Below are positions 1 through 11,853 of a stretch of DNA of 64,000 bases, in pieces. The notes under the pieces were generated by a model that saw nothing but the letters and a program-made list of their open reading frames with translations, did not search any database and was not told the origin of the DNA. Within the stretch, counting starts at the first letter, position 1; the number at the start of each line of letters is the position of its first letter. The stretch covers positions 30,756,214-30,820,213 of the forward strand of contig CM057228.1 in NCBI GenBank assembly GCA_029891385.1, written 5' to 3'. Both the position numbers and the translations under genes were made by a program. Origin of the DNA: Erythroxylum novogranatense. Lineage: Eukaryota; Streptophyta; Magnoliopsida; Malpighiales; Erythroxylaceae.

Positions 1-1924
1 CAAGATGGATGACTCAAGTCAGTGTAGAAAAGATACATATCAATCGACAACTATATGGATGTAGTGACCCGAAGGAGAAAAAGGCCTCAAGTATTGTATC
101 GAAGGCTAGGGTTCTACATTCGCTAATCTTCCATTCTGTTCTACCAATAACAAGATTGAGGAATCTGGTAACGACGTTAGATGAGCAATGTTTATTTCAT
201 CTACTCAATTACCATCCCATAGATCTTCCATACCTAATCCTCAATTACATGGTAAAGTCAAAGAAAGACTCGACTAGCCTACCGTATGGAATGATACTAA
301 AAAGAATCTTCAGAGAATCTAGAATTCGTCTTGAGATAGGAAACAAAATGAAGATGAACATCAAAAGCATCATTAACTCTACAACTATCAGTAGAATGGG
401 CTTGAAGAATCAGGAAAAAAGGATACAGATTTCAAGATGATAGCAAGGATTGAGGGGGAGCGTGTTGTCAAACAAAGTTTGAGTGAGAAAGTAACTCTCA
501 TAAGAAGATCAAAATCTCAATTCATTGGAAGAATGCCTACAGAAGGATTGAAGAAATCATCAGATGATGCAATAAAAGTTCAGACGATTTTTCAAAATGA
601 AGAAAGTCAGGTGCGCCAAACAGAGAAACAAGTGTCCTTGAAGCGAAAAGGGGAGACACTATTTTTGGAGAAATCCAAATAAGCAAAAAGGTCACCTAGA
701 CTACGGACCCTGCGTCAACAAGAGTAGAAGAAAGACAAAGAGTTGATTCATAGTGAGGAATCTGGAAAGAAAACACCATAGGCAACCAGATCTTTAGTCT
801 CAATTTTACAAGAAGATTAAGTAAAATTGGCTAAAGAAACTGAAATTAAGAGGAAGTTGGAATTTGAGAAGAAGAAACCTCAACCTCAACAACAACCTCC
901 TAGGTTGATTGAAGAAAGTAAGAAGTAGAAAATCAGTCAGAAAAAGAGCACTCCAACTGCTGTTCAACAAAAAAAAGGTCAGTTGAACACAGTCCAGTAC
1001 AGGTTAATCCTTCTCAATCAATGAGAAAAGAGGATTTAAAAATAAAGATCATTGAAGAAATTGAACCTGCAAGGAGTAGAAGCTCTATAATCATAAGAGA
1101 ACCCCTGAGAAAGGTTGGTCAAGGTACAATTTAAACCAATTATAGTAAATAGTCGTACAATACATCTGTTGAATGATGAAGAGAAAAGGTTGTATAGTGT
1201 TCTGCGAAATGAGAAATCAGAACCATATCTAACACATATGACCAAGCAAAAGTACACTATTTACCCACTTACAAAAAGAACTGTGATAAAGATTGTACTT
1301 GACATTCAATCAAGACCTTACATAATTTTCAATGAAGATAAGGGGAAGAAGAAAATGTATCCAGAAGGGATTACAAGTGATCTGACAAAAGATCAGGTTA
1401 AAGAAGAAGTGAGGAACATAGATGCAACATGTTATGCAACTCAATAGAAAGGAATCTATGTTTCCCACCATATTTCAAAGGCATCAGGAAGTCATTGTGG
1501 TCATCTTACCATTGATGGAACTTCTCAGGTAGTTCGAAGAATAACAGAAGGGTAGTACAAAACCATTAGAGTTGGAAATATTAGTTTCAACATTGAGACT
1601 CTTGTGCACCTAATTATGCACCTTAGACCCTCTATATCGTCAATTGGAGATGTACTACACCCATTTGGAAAACAAATTCCAAAGCTACCTCGACCTGACA
1701 ACCTTAATCTCCCTGAAAAAAACTTATCTTTCACACCACCTGTTATTACAATCATTAAACCTGATGTCATACCTTCAGAATCATTTAGTACTACTATTAG
1801 TTTGGAAGAAGTTCAACAGAAAAGTGATGCAGCCTTAGTCGAAGAAATTGAAGAAATTCATGACAAGGCTGATGATCTGCGTGTTTCAATGGGTGATTTA
1901 CATAAGAAAGTAGCTCATATATGA
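1..1924 (+). pseudogene. Envelope-like ORF of a Sirevirus-type Copia element (decayed, 5' end outside window)
   Basis: This is the third ORF found after pol in Sirevirus/SIRE-type Copia elements; its function is not established. The first readable block (9-440) contains ARVLHSLIFHSVLP and LPYGMILKRIFRE, which I associate with plant 'envelope-like' retroelement proteins. Reading shifts to another frame near 430 and then continues through several stops (for example at 680 and 725). The middle part is rich in K, E, Q and P. The last block (1604-1924) contains PKLPRPDNLNLPE and a heptad-like EEIEEIHDKADDLRVSMGDL, probably a coiled coil. The same blocks occur in the same order on the minus strand at 23350-22880 and 21330-20890, which supports the assignment. 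No convincing membrane segment is visible. It cannot encode an intact product. Confidence 0.7.
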
Positions 1925-2014
1925 TAAGATCTCAAGTCACTCCTCATTGAGATATAACTAATGTTCTTGGAGATTATGAAGCATCTACGGTGAAAACTTT
2001 TTGATTAATAACAA

Positions 2015-2224
2015 ATAGGGGGAGAGGAGAAAATGAGAAAGATAAGAGGAGAAAATGAGAGAGAAGAAGAAGAGAAGAAAGAGGAAGATAGAAGGAGAAG
2101 AGAAGAAGCGAAATAAGAAAATAGTATAGTTTAATTTTTTTTTCAATTGCATATCTCCTTATAAATCATACTCGATTATCTTTCTAAAATTATGATTATT
2201 TGTTATCATAAAAAAGGGAGAGAT
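2015..2224 (+). promoter_or_regulatory. Polypurine tracts preceding the 3' LTR
   Basis: About 95 bases from 2015 to 2110 are nearly all purine, beginning with AGGGGGAGAGG. A second short tract, AAAAAAGGGAGAGA (2210-2223), lies directly against the LTR start at 2225 and is the likely primer for plus-strand DNA synthesis. Several polypurine tracts upstream of the LTR are a known Sirevirus trait. The mirrored minus-strand element has the same arrangement at 20708-20890. Confidence 0.7.
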
Positions 2225-2317
2225 TGTTAAGTCAAAATGACTTCACGTCTAATAATTTTGATGACATTCAAATAATAATATTATTAGAAATTGTTGAACC
2301 GTTTTGATCAGGAAGAA

Positions 2318-2550
2318 AATGAGAGGAAGCGGAAGCAAAAGTATGACGAAAGAAAGTGAGACGAAGTGGAGGCAAAAGTAAGACGGAAGCGGAAGCAAAA
2401 GTAAGACGAAAGAAAATAAAACGGAAGCGGAAGCAAAAGTAAGACGAAAGAAAGTAAGACGGAAGCGGAAGTAAAAGTAAGCCAAAAGAAACTAAGATGA
2501 AGCGGAAGCAAAACTAATACGGAAGAAAAACTAAGACGAAGAACCGGTAC
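2318..2550 (+). repeat. Degenerate ~37-bp minisatellite in the LTR U3 region
   Basis: A purine-rich unit close to GACGGAAGCGGAAGCAAAAG followed by TAAGACGAAAGAAA recurs about five to six times with a spacing near 37 bp. It sits between the LTR start and the first large tandem unit. Simple open frames on the opposite strand here come from this repeat and are not genes. Confidence 0.75.
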
Positions 2551-2556
2551 TACGTC

Positions 2557-5500
2557 AAACAGTTAACTAGTTTGAGCTAGTTACAGAACTCAACTAAATA
2601 ACTGTTTCTACAAGAATCAAGAATCAAGAAGCAAGAAGAAAGAAGAAGTTATCAAGAAGCAGTTGAAGACGAAGGTTATAAATACAAGTCGGAGTCAAAG
2701 ATTAAAAAGTTAAAGATTTTAAAAAGTTTTTTTATTTTTAGCAAACACTGTATTCATTGTGCGAAACACTAGAGCTATCATTACTGTAACAGAGCTCGCA
2801 ATATCTTTATGTAAGAAAGAAGAAAAGTTGAGAGCCTAAAGAGGTTAAGTGAGAAAAACAATACTTAGTGTAAGAGACCTGAAGAGGCTCTATGAAAAAG
2901 AATACTTGTATTTTGGAGAAGAATAGTAAAATCTCAAAAAAGATTTTGAGGACTAGACGTAGCATACAGTTTGGGGTGAACCAGGATAAAATTACTGTAT
3001 CAACTTCTACTTTCTAACTCACTCTCAACTTTTAACTTCTATTGTTTTATACAAGTATATAGAAGTTAATTGCAATACATTGTGATTGTTTACTTAATAG
3101 TTTTTGAAAAAGTTATTTTTCAAAGAAATTTGAAAGGGGATTGTATTCACGCAAACAGTTAACTAGTTTGAGCTAGTTACAGAATTCAACTAACAAACTG
3201 CTTCTACAAGAATCAAGAATCAAGAAGCAAGAAGAAAGAAGCAGTTATCAAGAAGCAGTTGAAGACGAAGGTTATAAATACAAGTCGGAGTCAAAGATTA
3301 AAAAGTTAGAGATTTTAAAAATTTTTTTATTTTTAGCAAACACTGTATTCATTGTGCGAAACACTAGAGCTATCATTACTGTAACAGAACTCGCAATATA
3401 TTTCTATAAGAAAGAAGAAAAGTTGAGAGCCTAAAGAGGTTAAGTGAGAAAAACAATACTTAGTGTACGAGACCTGAAGAGGCTCTATGAAAAAGAATAC
3501 TTGTATTTTTTAGAAGAATAGTAAAATCTCAAAAAAGATTTTGAGGACTGGACGTAGCACAAAGTTTGGGGTGAATCAGGATAAAATTACTGTATCAACT
3601 TCTACTTTCTAATTCTCAAATTTTCACTTCTATTGTTTTATACAAGTATATAGAAGTTAATTGCAATACCTTGTGATTGTTTACTTAATACTTTTTGAAA
3701 AAGTTATTTTCAAAGAAATTTGAAAGGGATTGTATTCACGCAAACAGCTAACTAGTTTGAGCTAGTTACGAACTCAACTAAATAACTGCTTCTACAAGAA
3801 TCAAGAATCAAGAAGAAGAAGAGAAGCGCTTATCAAGAAGCGAATGAAGACGAAGGTTATAAATACAAGTCGAGTCAAAGATTAAAAGTTAGAGATTTTA
3901 AAAGTTTTGATTTTAGCAAACATCAGTATTCATTGTGCGAAACACTAGAGCTATCATTATCGTAATGAGCTCGCAATATCTTTCAGAAGAAAGAAGAAAA
4001 GTTGAGAACCTAAAGAGGTTAAGTGAGAAAACAATACTTAGTGTAAGAGACCAAGAGGCTCTATGAAAAGAATACTTGTATTTTTAGAAGAATAGTAAAA
4101 TCTCAAAAAGATTTTGAGGATCGGACGTAGCACACATTAGGGTGAACCAGATAAAATTATCAGATCAACTTCTACTTTCTAACTCTCAACTTTTAACTTC
4201 TATTGTTTTATACAAGTATATAGAAGTTAATTGCAATACTTGTGATTGTTTACTTAATAGTTTTGAAAAATTATTTTCAAAGAAATTTGAAAGGGATTGA
4301 TTCACTCAAACAGCTAACTAGTTTGAACTAGTTACAGAACTCAACTAAATAACTGTTTCTACAAGAATCAAGAATCAAGAAGCAAGAAGAAAGAAGCATT
4401 TATCAAGAAGCAGTTGAAGACGAAGGTTATAAATACAAGTCGGAGTCAAAGATTAAAAAGTTAGAGATTTTAAAAAGTTTTTGATTTTTAACAAACACTG
4501 TATTCATTGTGCGAAACACTAGAGCTATCATTACTGTAATAGAGCTCGCAATATATTTCTGTAAGAAAGAAGAAAAGTTGAGAGCCTAAAGAGGTTAAGT
4601 GAGAAAGACAATACTTAGTGTAAGAGACCTGAAGAGGCTCTATGAAAAAGAATACTTGTATTTTTAGAAGAATAGTAAAATCTCAAAAAGATTTTGAGGA
4701 TCGGACATAGCACACAAATAAAGTGAACCAGATAAAATTATCGATCAACTTCTACTTTCTAACTCTCAACTTTTAACTTCTATTGTTTTATACAAGTATA
4801 TAGAAGTTAATTGCAATACCTTGTGATTGTTTACTTAATAGTTTTTGAAAAAATTATTTTTCAAAGAAATTTGAAAGGGGATTGTATTCACTCAAACAGT
4901 TAACTAGTTTGAACTAGTTACAGAACTCAACTAAATAACTGTTTCTACAAGAATCAAGAATCAAGAAGCAAGACGAAAGAAGCAGTTATCAAGAAGCAGT
5001 TGAAGACGAAGGTTATAAATACAAGTCGGAGTCAAAGATTAAAAAGTTAGAGATTTTTAACAAACATTGTATTCATTGTGCGAAACACTGGAGCTATCAT
5101 TACTGTAACAGAGCTCGCAATATCTTTCTATAAGAAAGAAGAAAAGTTGAGAGCCTAAAGAGGTTAAGTGAGAAAACAATATTTAGTGTAAGAGACCAAG
5201 AGGCTCTATGAAAAAGAATACTTGTATTTTTAGAAGAATAGTAAAATCTCAAAAAGATTTTGAGGATCGGACGTAGTACACAAATTTAGGGTGAACCAGA
5301 TAAAATTATCAGATCAACTTTTACTTTCTAACTCTCAACTTTTAACTTCTATTGTTTTATACAAGTATATAGAAGTTAATTGCAATACCTTGTGATTGTT
5401 TACTTAATAGTTTTTGAAAACGTTATTTTTAAAAGAAATTTGAAAGGGGATTGTATTCACGCAAACAGTTAACTAGTTTGAGCTAGTTACAGAACTCAAC

Positions 5501-8500
5501 TAAATAACTGTTTCTACAAGAATCAAGAATCAAGAAGCAGTTGAAGACGAAGGTTATAAATACAAGTCGAGTCAAAGATTAAAAGTTAGAGATTTTAAAA
5601 GTTTTGATTTTAGCAAACACTTGTATTCATTGTCGTAAACACTAGAGCTATCATTATCGTAATGAGCTCGCAATATCTTTCTGTAAGAATGAAGAAAAAT
5701 TGAGAGCCTAAAGAGGTTAAGTGAGAAAAACAATACTTAGTGTAAGAGACCTGAAGAGGCTCTATGAAAAAGAATACTTGTATTTTTTAGAAGAATAGTA
5801 AAATCTCAAAAAAGATTTTGAGGACTGGACGTAGCACACAGTTTGGGGTGAACCAGGATAAAATTACTGTATCAACTTCTACTTTCTAACTCTCAACTTT
5901 TAACTTCTATTGTTTTATACAAGTATATAGAAGTTAATTGCAATACCTTGTGATTGTTTACTTAATAGTTTTTGAAAAAATTATTTTTCAAAGAAATTTG
6001 AAAGAGGATTGTATTCACTCAAACAGTTAACTAGTTTGAACTAGTTACAGAACTCAACTAAATAACTGTTTCTACAAGAATCAAGAATCAAGAAGCAAGA
6101 AGAAAGAAGCAGTTATCAAGAAGCAGTTGAAGACGAAGGTTATAAATACAAGTCGGAGTCAAATATTAAAAAGTTAGAGATTTTAAAAAGTTTTTGATTT
6201 TTAACAAACACTGTATTCATTGTGCGAAACACTAGAGCTATCATTACTGTAACAGAGCTCGCAATATCTTTCTGTAAGAATGAAGAAAAATTGAGAGCCT
6301 AAAGAGGTTAAGTGAGAAAAACAATACTTAGTGTAAGAGACCTGAAGAGGCTCTATGAAAAAGAATACTTGTATTTTTTAGAAGAATAGTAAAATCTCAA
6401 AAAAGATTTTGAGGATCGGACGAAGACACAAATTAAAGGTGAACCAGATAAAATTATCAGATCAACTTCTACTTTCTAACTCTCAACTTTTAACTTCTAT
6501 TGTTTTATACAAGTATATAGAAGTTAATTGCAATACTGTGATTGTTTACTTAATAGTTTTGAAAAATTATTTTCAAAGAAATTTGAAAGGGATTGTATTC
6601 ACTCAAACAGCTAACTAGTTTGAACTAGTTACGTAACTCAACTAAATAACTGCTTCTACAAGAATCAAGAATCAAGAAGCAGAAGAAAGAAGCGCTTATC
6701 AAGAAGCGCTTGAAGACGAAGGTTATAAATACAAGTCGAGTCAAATATTAAAAGTTAGAGATTTTAAAAGTTTTGATTTTAACAAACATCAGTATTCATT
6801 GTGCGAAACACTAGAGCTATCATTACTGTAATAGAGCTCGCAATATATTTCAGAAGAAAGAAGAAAAGTTGAGAGCCTAAAAGGTTAAGTGAGAAAGACA
6901 ATACTTAGTGTAAGAGACCAAGAGGCTCTATGAAAAGAATACTTGTATTTTTAGAAGAATAGTAAAATCTCAAAAAGATTTTGAGGATCGGACGTAGCAC
7001 ACAAATTTGGGGTGAACGAGGATAAAATTATCAGATCAACTTCTACTTTCTAACTCTCAACTTTTAACTTCTATTGTTTTATACAAGTATATAGAAGTTA
7101 ATTGCAATACTGTGTGATTGTTTACTTAATAATTTTGAAAAATTATTTTCAAAGAAATTTGAAAGGGATTGTATTCACTCAAACAGTTAACTAGTTTGAA
7201 CTAGTTACAGAACTCAACTAAATAACTGTTTCTACAAGAATCAAGAATCAAGAAGCAAGAAGAAAGAAGCAGTTATTAAGAAGCAGTTGAAGACGAAGGT
7301 TACAAATACAAGTCGGAGTCAAAGATTAAAAAGTTAGAGATTTTAAAAAGTTTTTGATTTTTAACAAACACTGTATTCATTGTGCGAAACACTAGAGCTA
7401 TCATTATTGTAACAGAGCTCGCAATATCTTTCTATAAGAAAGAAGAAAAGTTGAGAGCCTAAAGAGGTTAAGTGAGAAAAACAATATTTAGTGTAAGAGA
7501 CCTGAAGAGGCTCTATGAAAAAGAATACTTGTATTTTTTAGAAGAATAGTAAAATCTCAAAAAAGATTTTGAGGACTGGACGTAGCACACAGTTTGGGGT
7601 GAACCAGGATAAAATTACTGTATCAACTTTTACTTTCTAACTCTCAACTTTTAACTTCTATTGTTTTATACAAGTTTATAGAAGTTAATTGCAATACCTT
7701 GTGATTGTTTACTTAATAGTTTTTGAAAACGTTATTTTTCAAAGAAATTTGAAAGGGGATTGTATTCACGCAAACAGTCAACTAGTTTGAAATAGTTACA
7801 GAACTCAACTAAATAACTGTTTCTACAAGAATCAAGAATCAAGAAGCAAGAAGAAAGAAGCAGTTATCAAGAAGCAGTTGAAGACGAAGGTTATAAATAC
7901 AAGTAGGAGTCAAAGATTAAAAAGTTAGAGATTTTAAAAAGTTTTTCATTTTTAGCAAACAATGTATTCATTGTGCGAAACACTAGAGCTATCATTACTG
8001 TAATGGAGCTCGCAATATATTTCTGTAAGAAAGAAGAAAAGTTGAGAGCCTAAAGAGGTTAAGTGAGAAAAACAATACTTAGTGTAAGAGACCTGAAGAG
8101 GCTCTATGAAAAAGAATACTTGTATTTTTTAGAAGAATAGTAAAATCTCAAAAAAGATTTTGAGGACTGGACGTAGCACACAGTTTGGGGTGAACCAGGA
8201 TAAAATTACTGTATCAACTTCTACTTTCTAACTCTCAACTTTTAACTTCTATTCTTTTATACAAGTATATAAAAGTTAATTGCAATACCTTGTGATTGTT
8301 TACTTAATAGTTTTTGAAAAAGTTATTTTTCAAAGAAATTTGAAAGGGGATTGTATTCACGCAAACAGTTAACTAGTTTGAGCTAGTTACAGAACTCAAC
8401 TAAATAACTGTTTCTACAAGAATCAAGAATCAAGAAGCAAAAAGAAAGAAGCAGTTGAAGACGAAGGTTATAAATACAAGTCGGAGTCAAAGATTAAAAA

Positions 8501-11281
8501 GTTAGAGATTTTAAAAAGTTTTTGATTTTTAGCAAACACTGTATTCATTGTGCGAAACACTAGAGCTATCATTACTGTAACAGAGCTCGCAATATCTTTC
8601 TGTAAGAATGAAGAAAAATTGAGAGCCTAAAGAGGTTAAGTGAGAAAAACAATACTTAGTGTAAGAGACCTGAAGAGGCTCTATGAAAAAGAATACTTGT
8701 ATTTTTTAAGAATAGTAAAATCTCAAAAAGATTTTGAGGATCGGACGTAGTACACACAAATAAAGTGAACCAGATAAAATTATCAGATCAACTTCTACTT
8801 TCTAACTCTCAACTTTTAACTTCTATTGTTTTATACAAGTATATAGAAGTTAATTGCAATACCTTGTGATTGTTTACTTAATAGTTTTTGAAAAAATTAT
8901 TTTTCAAAGAAATTTGAAAGGGGATTGTATTCACTCAAACAGTTAACTAGTTTGAACTAGTTACAGAACTCAACTAAATAACTATTTCTACAAGAATCAA
9001 GAATCAAGAAGCAAGAAGAAAGAAGCAGTTATCAAGAAGCAGTTGAAGACGAAGGTTATAAATACAAGTCGGAGTCAAAGATTAAAAAGTTAGAGATTTT
9101 AAAAAGTTTTTGATTTTTAACAAACACTGTATTCATTGTGCGAAACACTAGAGCTATCATTACTGTAATAGAGCTCGCAATATATTTCTGTAAGAAAGAA
9201 GAAAAGTTGAGAGCCTAAAGAGGTTAAGTGAGAAAGACAATACTTAGTGTAAGAGACCTGAAGAGGCTCTATGAAAAAGAATACTTGTATTTTTTAGAAG
9301 AATAGTAAAATCTCAAAAAAGATTTTGAGGACTGGACGTAGCACACAGTTTGGGGTGAACCAGGATAAAATTACTGTATCAACTTCTACTTTCTAACTCT
9401 CAACTTTTAACTTCTATTGTTTTATACAAGTATAGAGAAGTTAATTGCAATACCTTGTGATTGTTTACTTAATAGTTTTTGAAAAAGTTATTTTTCAAAG
9501 AAATTTGAAAGGGGATTGTATTCACGCAAACAGTTAACTAGTTTGAGCTAGTTACAGAACTCAACTAAATAACTGTTTCTACAAGAATCAAGAATCAAGA
9601 AGCAAGAAGAAAGAAGCAGTTATCAAGAAGTCAAGAAGACGAAGGTTATAAATACAAGTCGGAGTCAAAGATTAAAAAGTTAGAGATTTTAAAAGTTTTT
9701 ATTTTAGCAAACACTCGTATTCATTGTGCGAAACACTAGAGCTATCATTATCGTAATGAGCTCGCAATATCTTTCATAAGAAAGAAGAAAAGTTGAGAGC
9801 CTAAAGAGGTTAAGTGAGAAAACAATACTTAGTGTAGGAGACCAAGAGGCTCTATGAAAAGAATACTTGTATTTTTAGAAGAATAGTAAAATCTCAAAAA
9901 GATTTTGAGGATCGGACGTAGCACACAGTTTAGGGTGAACCAGATAAAATTATCAGATCAACTTCTACTTTCTAACTCTCAACTTTTAACTTCTATTGTT
10001 TTATACAAGTATATAGAAGTTAATTGCAATACTTGTGATTGTTTACTTAATAGTTTTTGAAAAATTATTTTCAAAGAAATTTGAAAGGGATTGTATTCAC
10101 TCAAACAGCTAACTAGTTTGAACTAGTTACGAACTCAACTAAATAACTGCTTTACAAGAATCAAGAATCAAGAAGCAAGAAGAAAGAAGCGAGCTTATCA
10201 AGAAGCAAGTTGAAGACGAAGGTTATAAATACAAGTCGAGTCAAAGATTAAAAGTTAGAGATTTTAAAAGTTTTGATTTTAACAAACACTGTATTCATTG
10301 TGCGAAACACTAGAGCTATCATTACTTGTAATAGAGCTCGCAATATATTTCTGTAAGAAAGAAGAAAAGTTGAGAGCCTAAAGAGGTTAAGTGAGAAAGA
10401 CAATACTTAGTGTAAGAGACCTGAAGAGGCTCTATGAAAAAGAATACTTGTATTTTTTAGAAGAATAGTAAAATCTCAAAAAGATTTTGAGGATCGGACG
10501 TAGCACACAATTTAAAGGTGAACCAGATAAAATTATCAGATCAACTTCTACTTTCTAACTCTCAACTTTTAACTTCTATTGTTTTATACAAGTATAGAGA
10601 AGTTAATTGCAATACCTTGTGATTGTTTACTTAATAGTTTTTGAAAAAGTTATTTTTCAAAGAAATTTGAAAGGGGATTGTATTCACGCAAACAGTTAAC
10701 TAGTTTGAGCTAGTTACAGAACTCAACTAAATAACTGTTTCTACAAGAATCAAGAATCAAGAAGCAAGAAGAAAGAAGCAGTTATCAAGAAGCTGTTGAA
10801 GACGAAGGTTATAAATACAAGTCGGAGTCAAAGATTAAAAAAGTTAGAGATTTTAAAAAGTTTTTTATTTTTAGCAAACACTGTATTCATTGTGCGAAAC
10901 ACTAGAGCTATCATTACTGTAACAGAGCTCGCAATATCTTTCTGTAAGAAAGAAGAAAAGTTGAGAGCCTAAAGAGGTTAAGTGAGAAAAACAATACTTA
11001 GTGTAGGAGACCTGAAGAGGCTCTATGAAAAAGAATACTTGTATTTTTTAGAAGAATAGTAAAATCTCAAAAAAGATTTTGAGGACTGGACGTAGCACAC
11101 AGTTTGGTATGAACCAGGATAAAATTACTGTATCAACTTCTACTTTCTAACTCTCAACTTTTAACTTCTATTGTTTTATACAAGTTTATAGAAGTTAATT
11201 GCAATACCTTGTGATTGTTTACTTAATAGTTTTTGAAAAAATTATTTTTCAAAGAAATTTGAAAGGGGATTGTATTCACGC
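2557..11281 (+). repeat. Tandem array of 15 units of ~582 bp, each carrying an LTR promoter segment
   Basis: Units begin with AAACAGTTAACTAG or AAACAGCTAACTAG at 2557, 3153, 3742, 4308, 4894, 5463, 6021, 6605, 7181, 7772, 8363, 8937, 9528, 10103 and 10690, and the array stops at 11282. Unit lengths run from 558 to 596 bp. Each unit carries the AACTAG dyad, a GAATCAAGAATCAAGAAGC stretch, a TATAAATA box, a transcribed-type region (GAGACCTGAAGAGGCTC, TGAACCAGGATAAAATTA) and a GGGGATTGTATTCAC end. The single-copy LTR at 19628-20707 has the matching elements once (GCTATAAATACTAG, GAGACCTGAAGAGACTC, GGTGAACCAGTACAAAATT). The array is therefore an amplification of upstream U3 through most of U5. Confidence 0.9.
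2677..2684 (+). promoter_or_regulatory. TATA box of the LTR promoter, first of the tandem series
   Basis: TATAAATA sits in the context GAAGGTTATAAATACAAGTC. The box recurs in each array unit, the last copy being at 10810-10817. Fourteen of fifteen copies are exact; the ninth unit, near 7300, reads TACAAATA. The position matches the TATAAATA of the related LTR near 20190 (minus). Whether any copy is used as a promoter cannot be seen from sequence. Confidence 0.6.
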
Positions 11282-11347
11282 AAAAGGATACACAATTCAA
11301 CCCAACCCAACCCCCCCAAAGTCTATACTAACACATGATTTACTTCA

Positions 11348-11700
11348 CTACCTTCAAGAGAATCTCCACCATGACCCCTAAGTTAGATCCTCGGAAGGTG
11401 TTGAAGAGCAACAGGCGAGCCGAAGAGATCAAATCAGACAAAATGATCTCGAGTAGACACAAGTAGTTAAAAAGAGTGGAAAAGACATAGATACAAGTTT
11501 CAAGCCAGAATCGCTTACCTACCTTCAGGAGAATCTCCTCCATGAGTCCCTTAAGTTAGATCCTCGAAAGGTGTTGAAGAGCAGCAGGGGAGTGAATAGT
11601 CGGATCAGGCAAGATGACCTTCGAGTAGACATAAGTAGTTAAAAAAGAGTGAACAATGAAAGGAAAAGATTTAGACACAAGCTTCAAGCCAGAATTGCTT
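11348..11700. repeat. 171-bp direct repeat, target of the left Sirevirus
   Basis: CTACCTTCAAGAGAATCTCC at 11348 recurs as CTACCTTCAGGAGAATCTCC at 11519, and the following ~170 bp stay similar (TTAGATCCTCGGAAGGTGTT against TTAGATCCTCGAAAGGTGTT). A partial third match (AAGCCAGAATTGCTTAC) follows near 11688. The first unit begins exactly where the LTR ends, so the element inserted into this repeat. I do not recognise the repeat. The open frames in it (11340-11543 minus, 11649-11853 both strands) have no familiar motif. Confidence 0.65.
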
Positions 11701-11853
11701 ACTTTTCTCCATCGGAAGTTCACGATCGTCTAAGAGAACTAGATCGAGGGAAGGGAGGTCGAAGCCATAATTTGGAAAAGTCTGGAGTATTCCCAAAAGG
11801 GGCTTCATACTTTTCCTTTTTAGACTGTCCATGTAATTTGAATTAATAAACAA

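Larger units (their letters stand above)
2225..11347 (+). mobile_element. 3' LTR of a Sirevirus-type element, expanded to 9.1 kb
   Basis: The LTR starts TGTTAAGTCAAAATGACTTC next to a polypurine tract and ends ACACATGATTTACTTCA at 11347. Both ends match the LTR of the minus-strand element at 19628-20707, which starts TGTTAAGTCAAGAAGAC and ends GTGATTTACTTCA. The related LTR is only about 1.08 kb; the extra length here is the tandem array at 2557-11281. The 5' LTR and the left target duplication lie outside the window, so the expected CTACC duplication cannot be confirmed. The element interrupts a 171-bp repeat that resumes at 11348. Confidence 0.8.

Noticed and set aside
2249..2511. Hydrophobic minus-strand frames rich in F, L and S that look like membrane proteins
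   Set aside because: They are the complement of a purine-rich minisatellite; repetition explains both the frame and the hydrophobicity.
2557..11281. CRISPR-like or centromeric satellite array
   Set aside because: Repeats are ~582 bp with no spacers and contain LTR promoter and U5 landmarks; LTR ends border the array, so it is an LTR-internal amplification.
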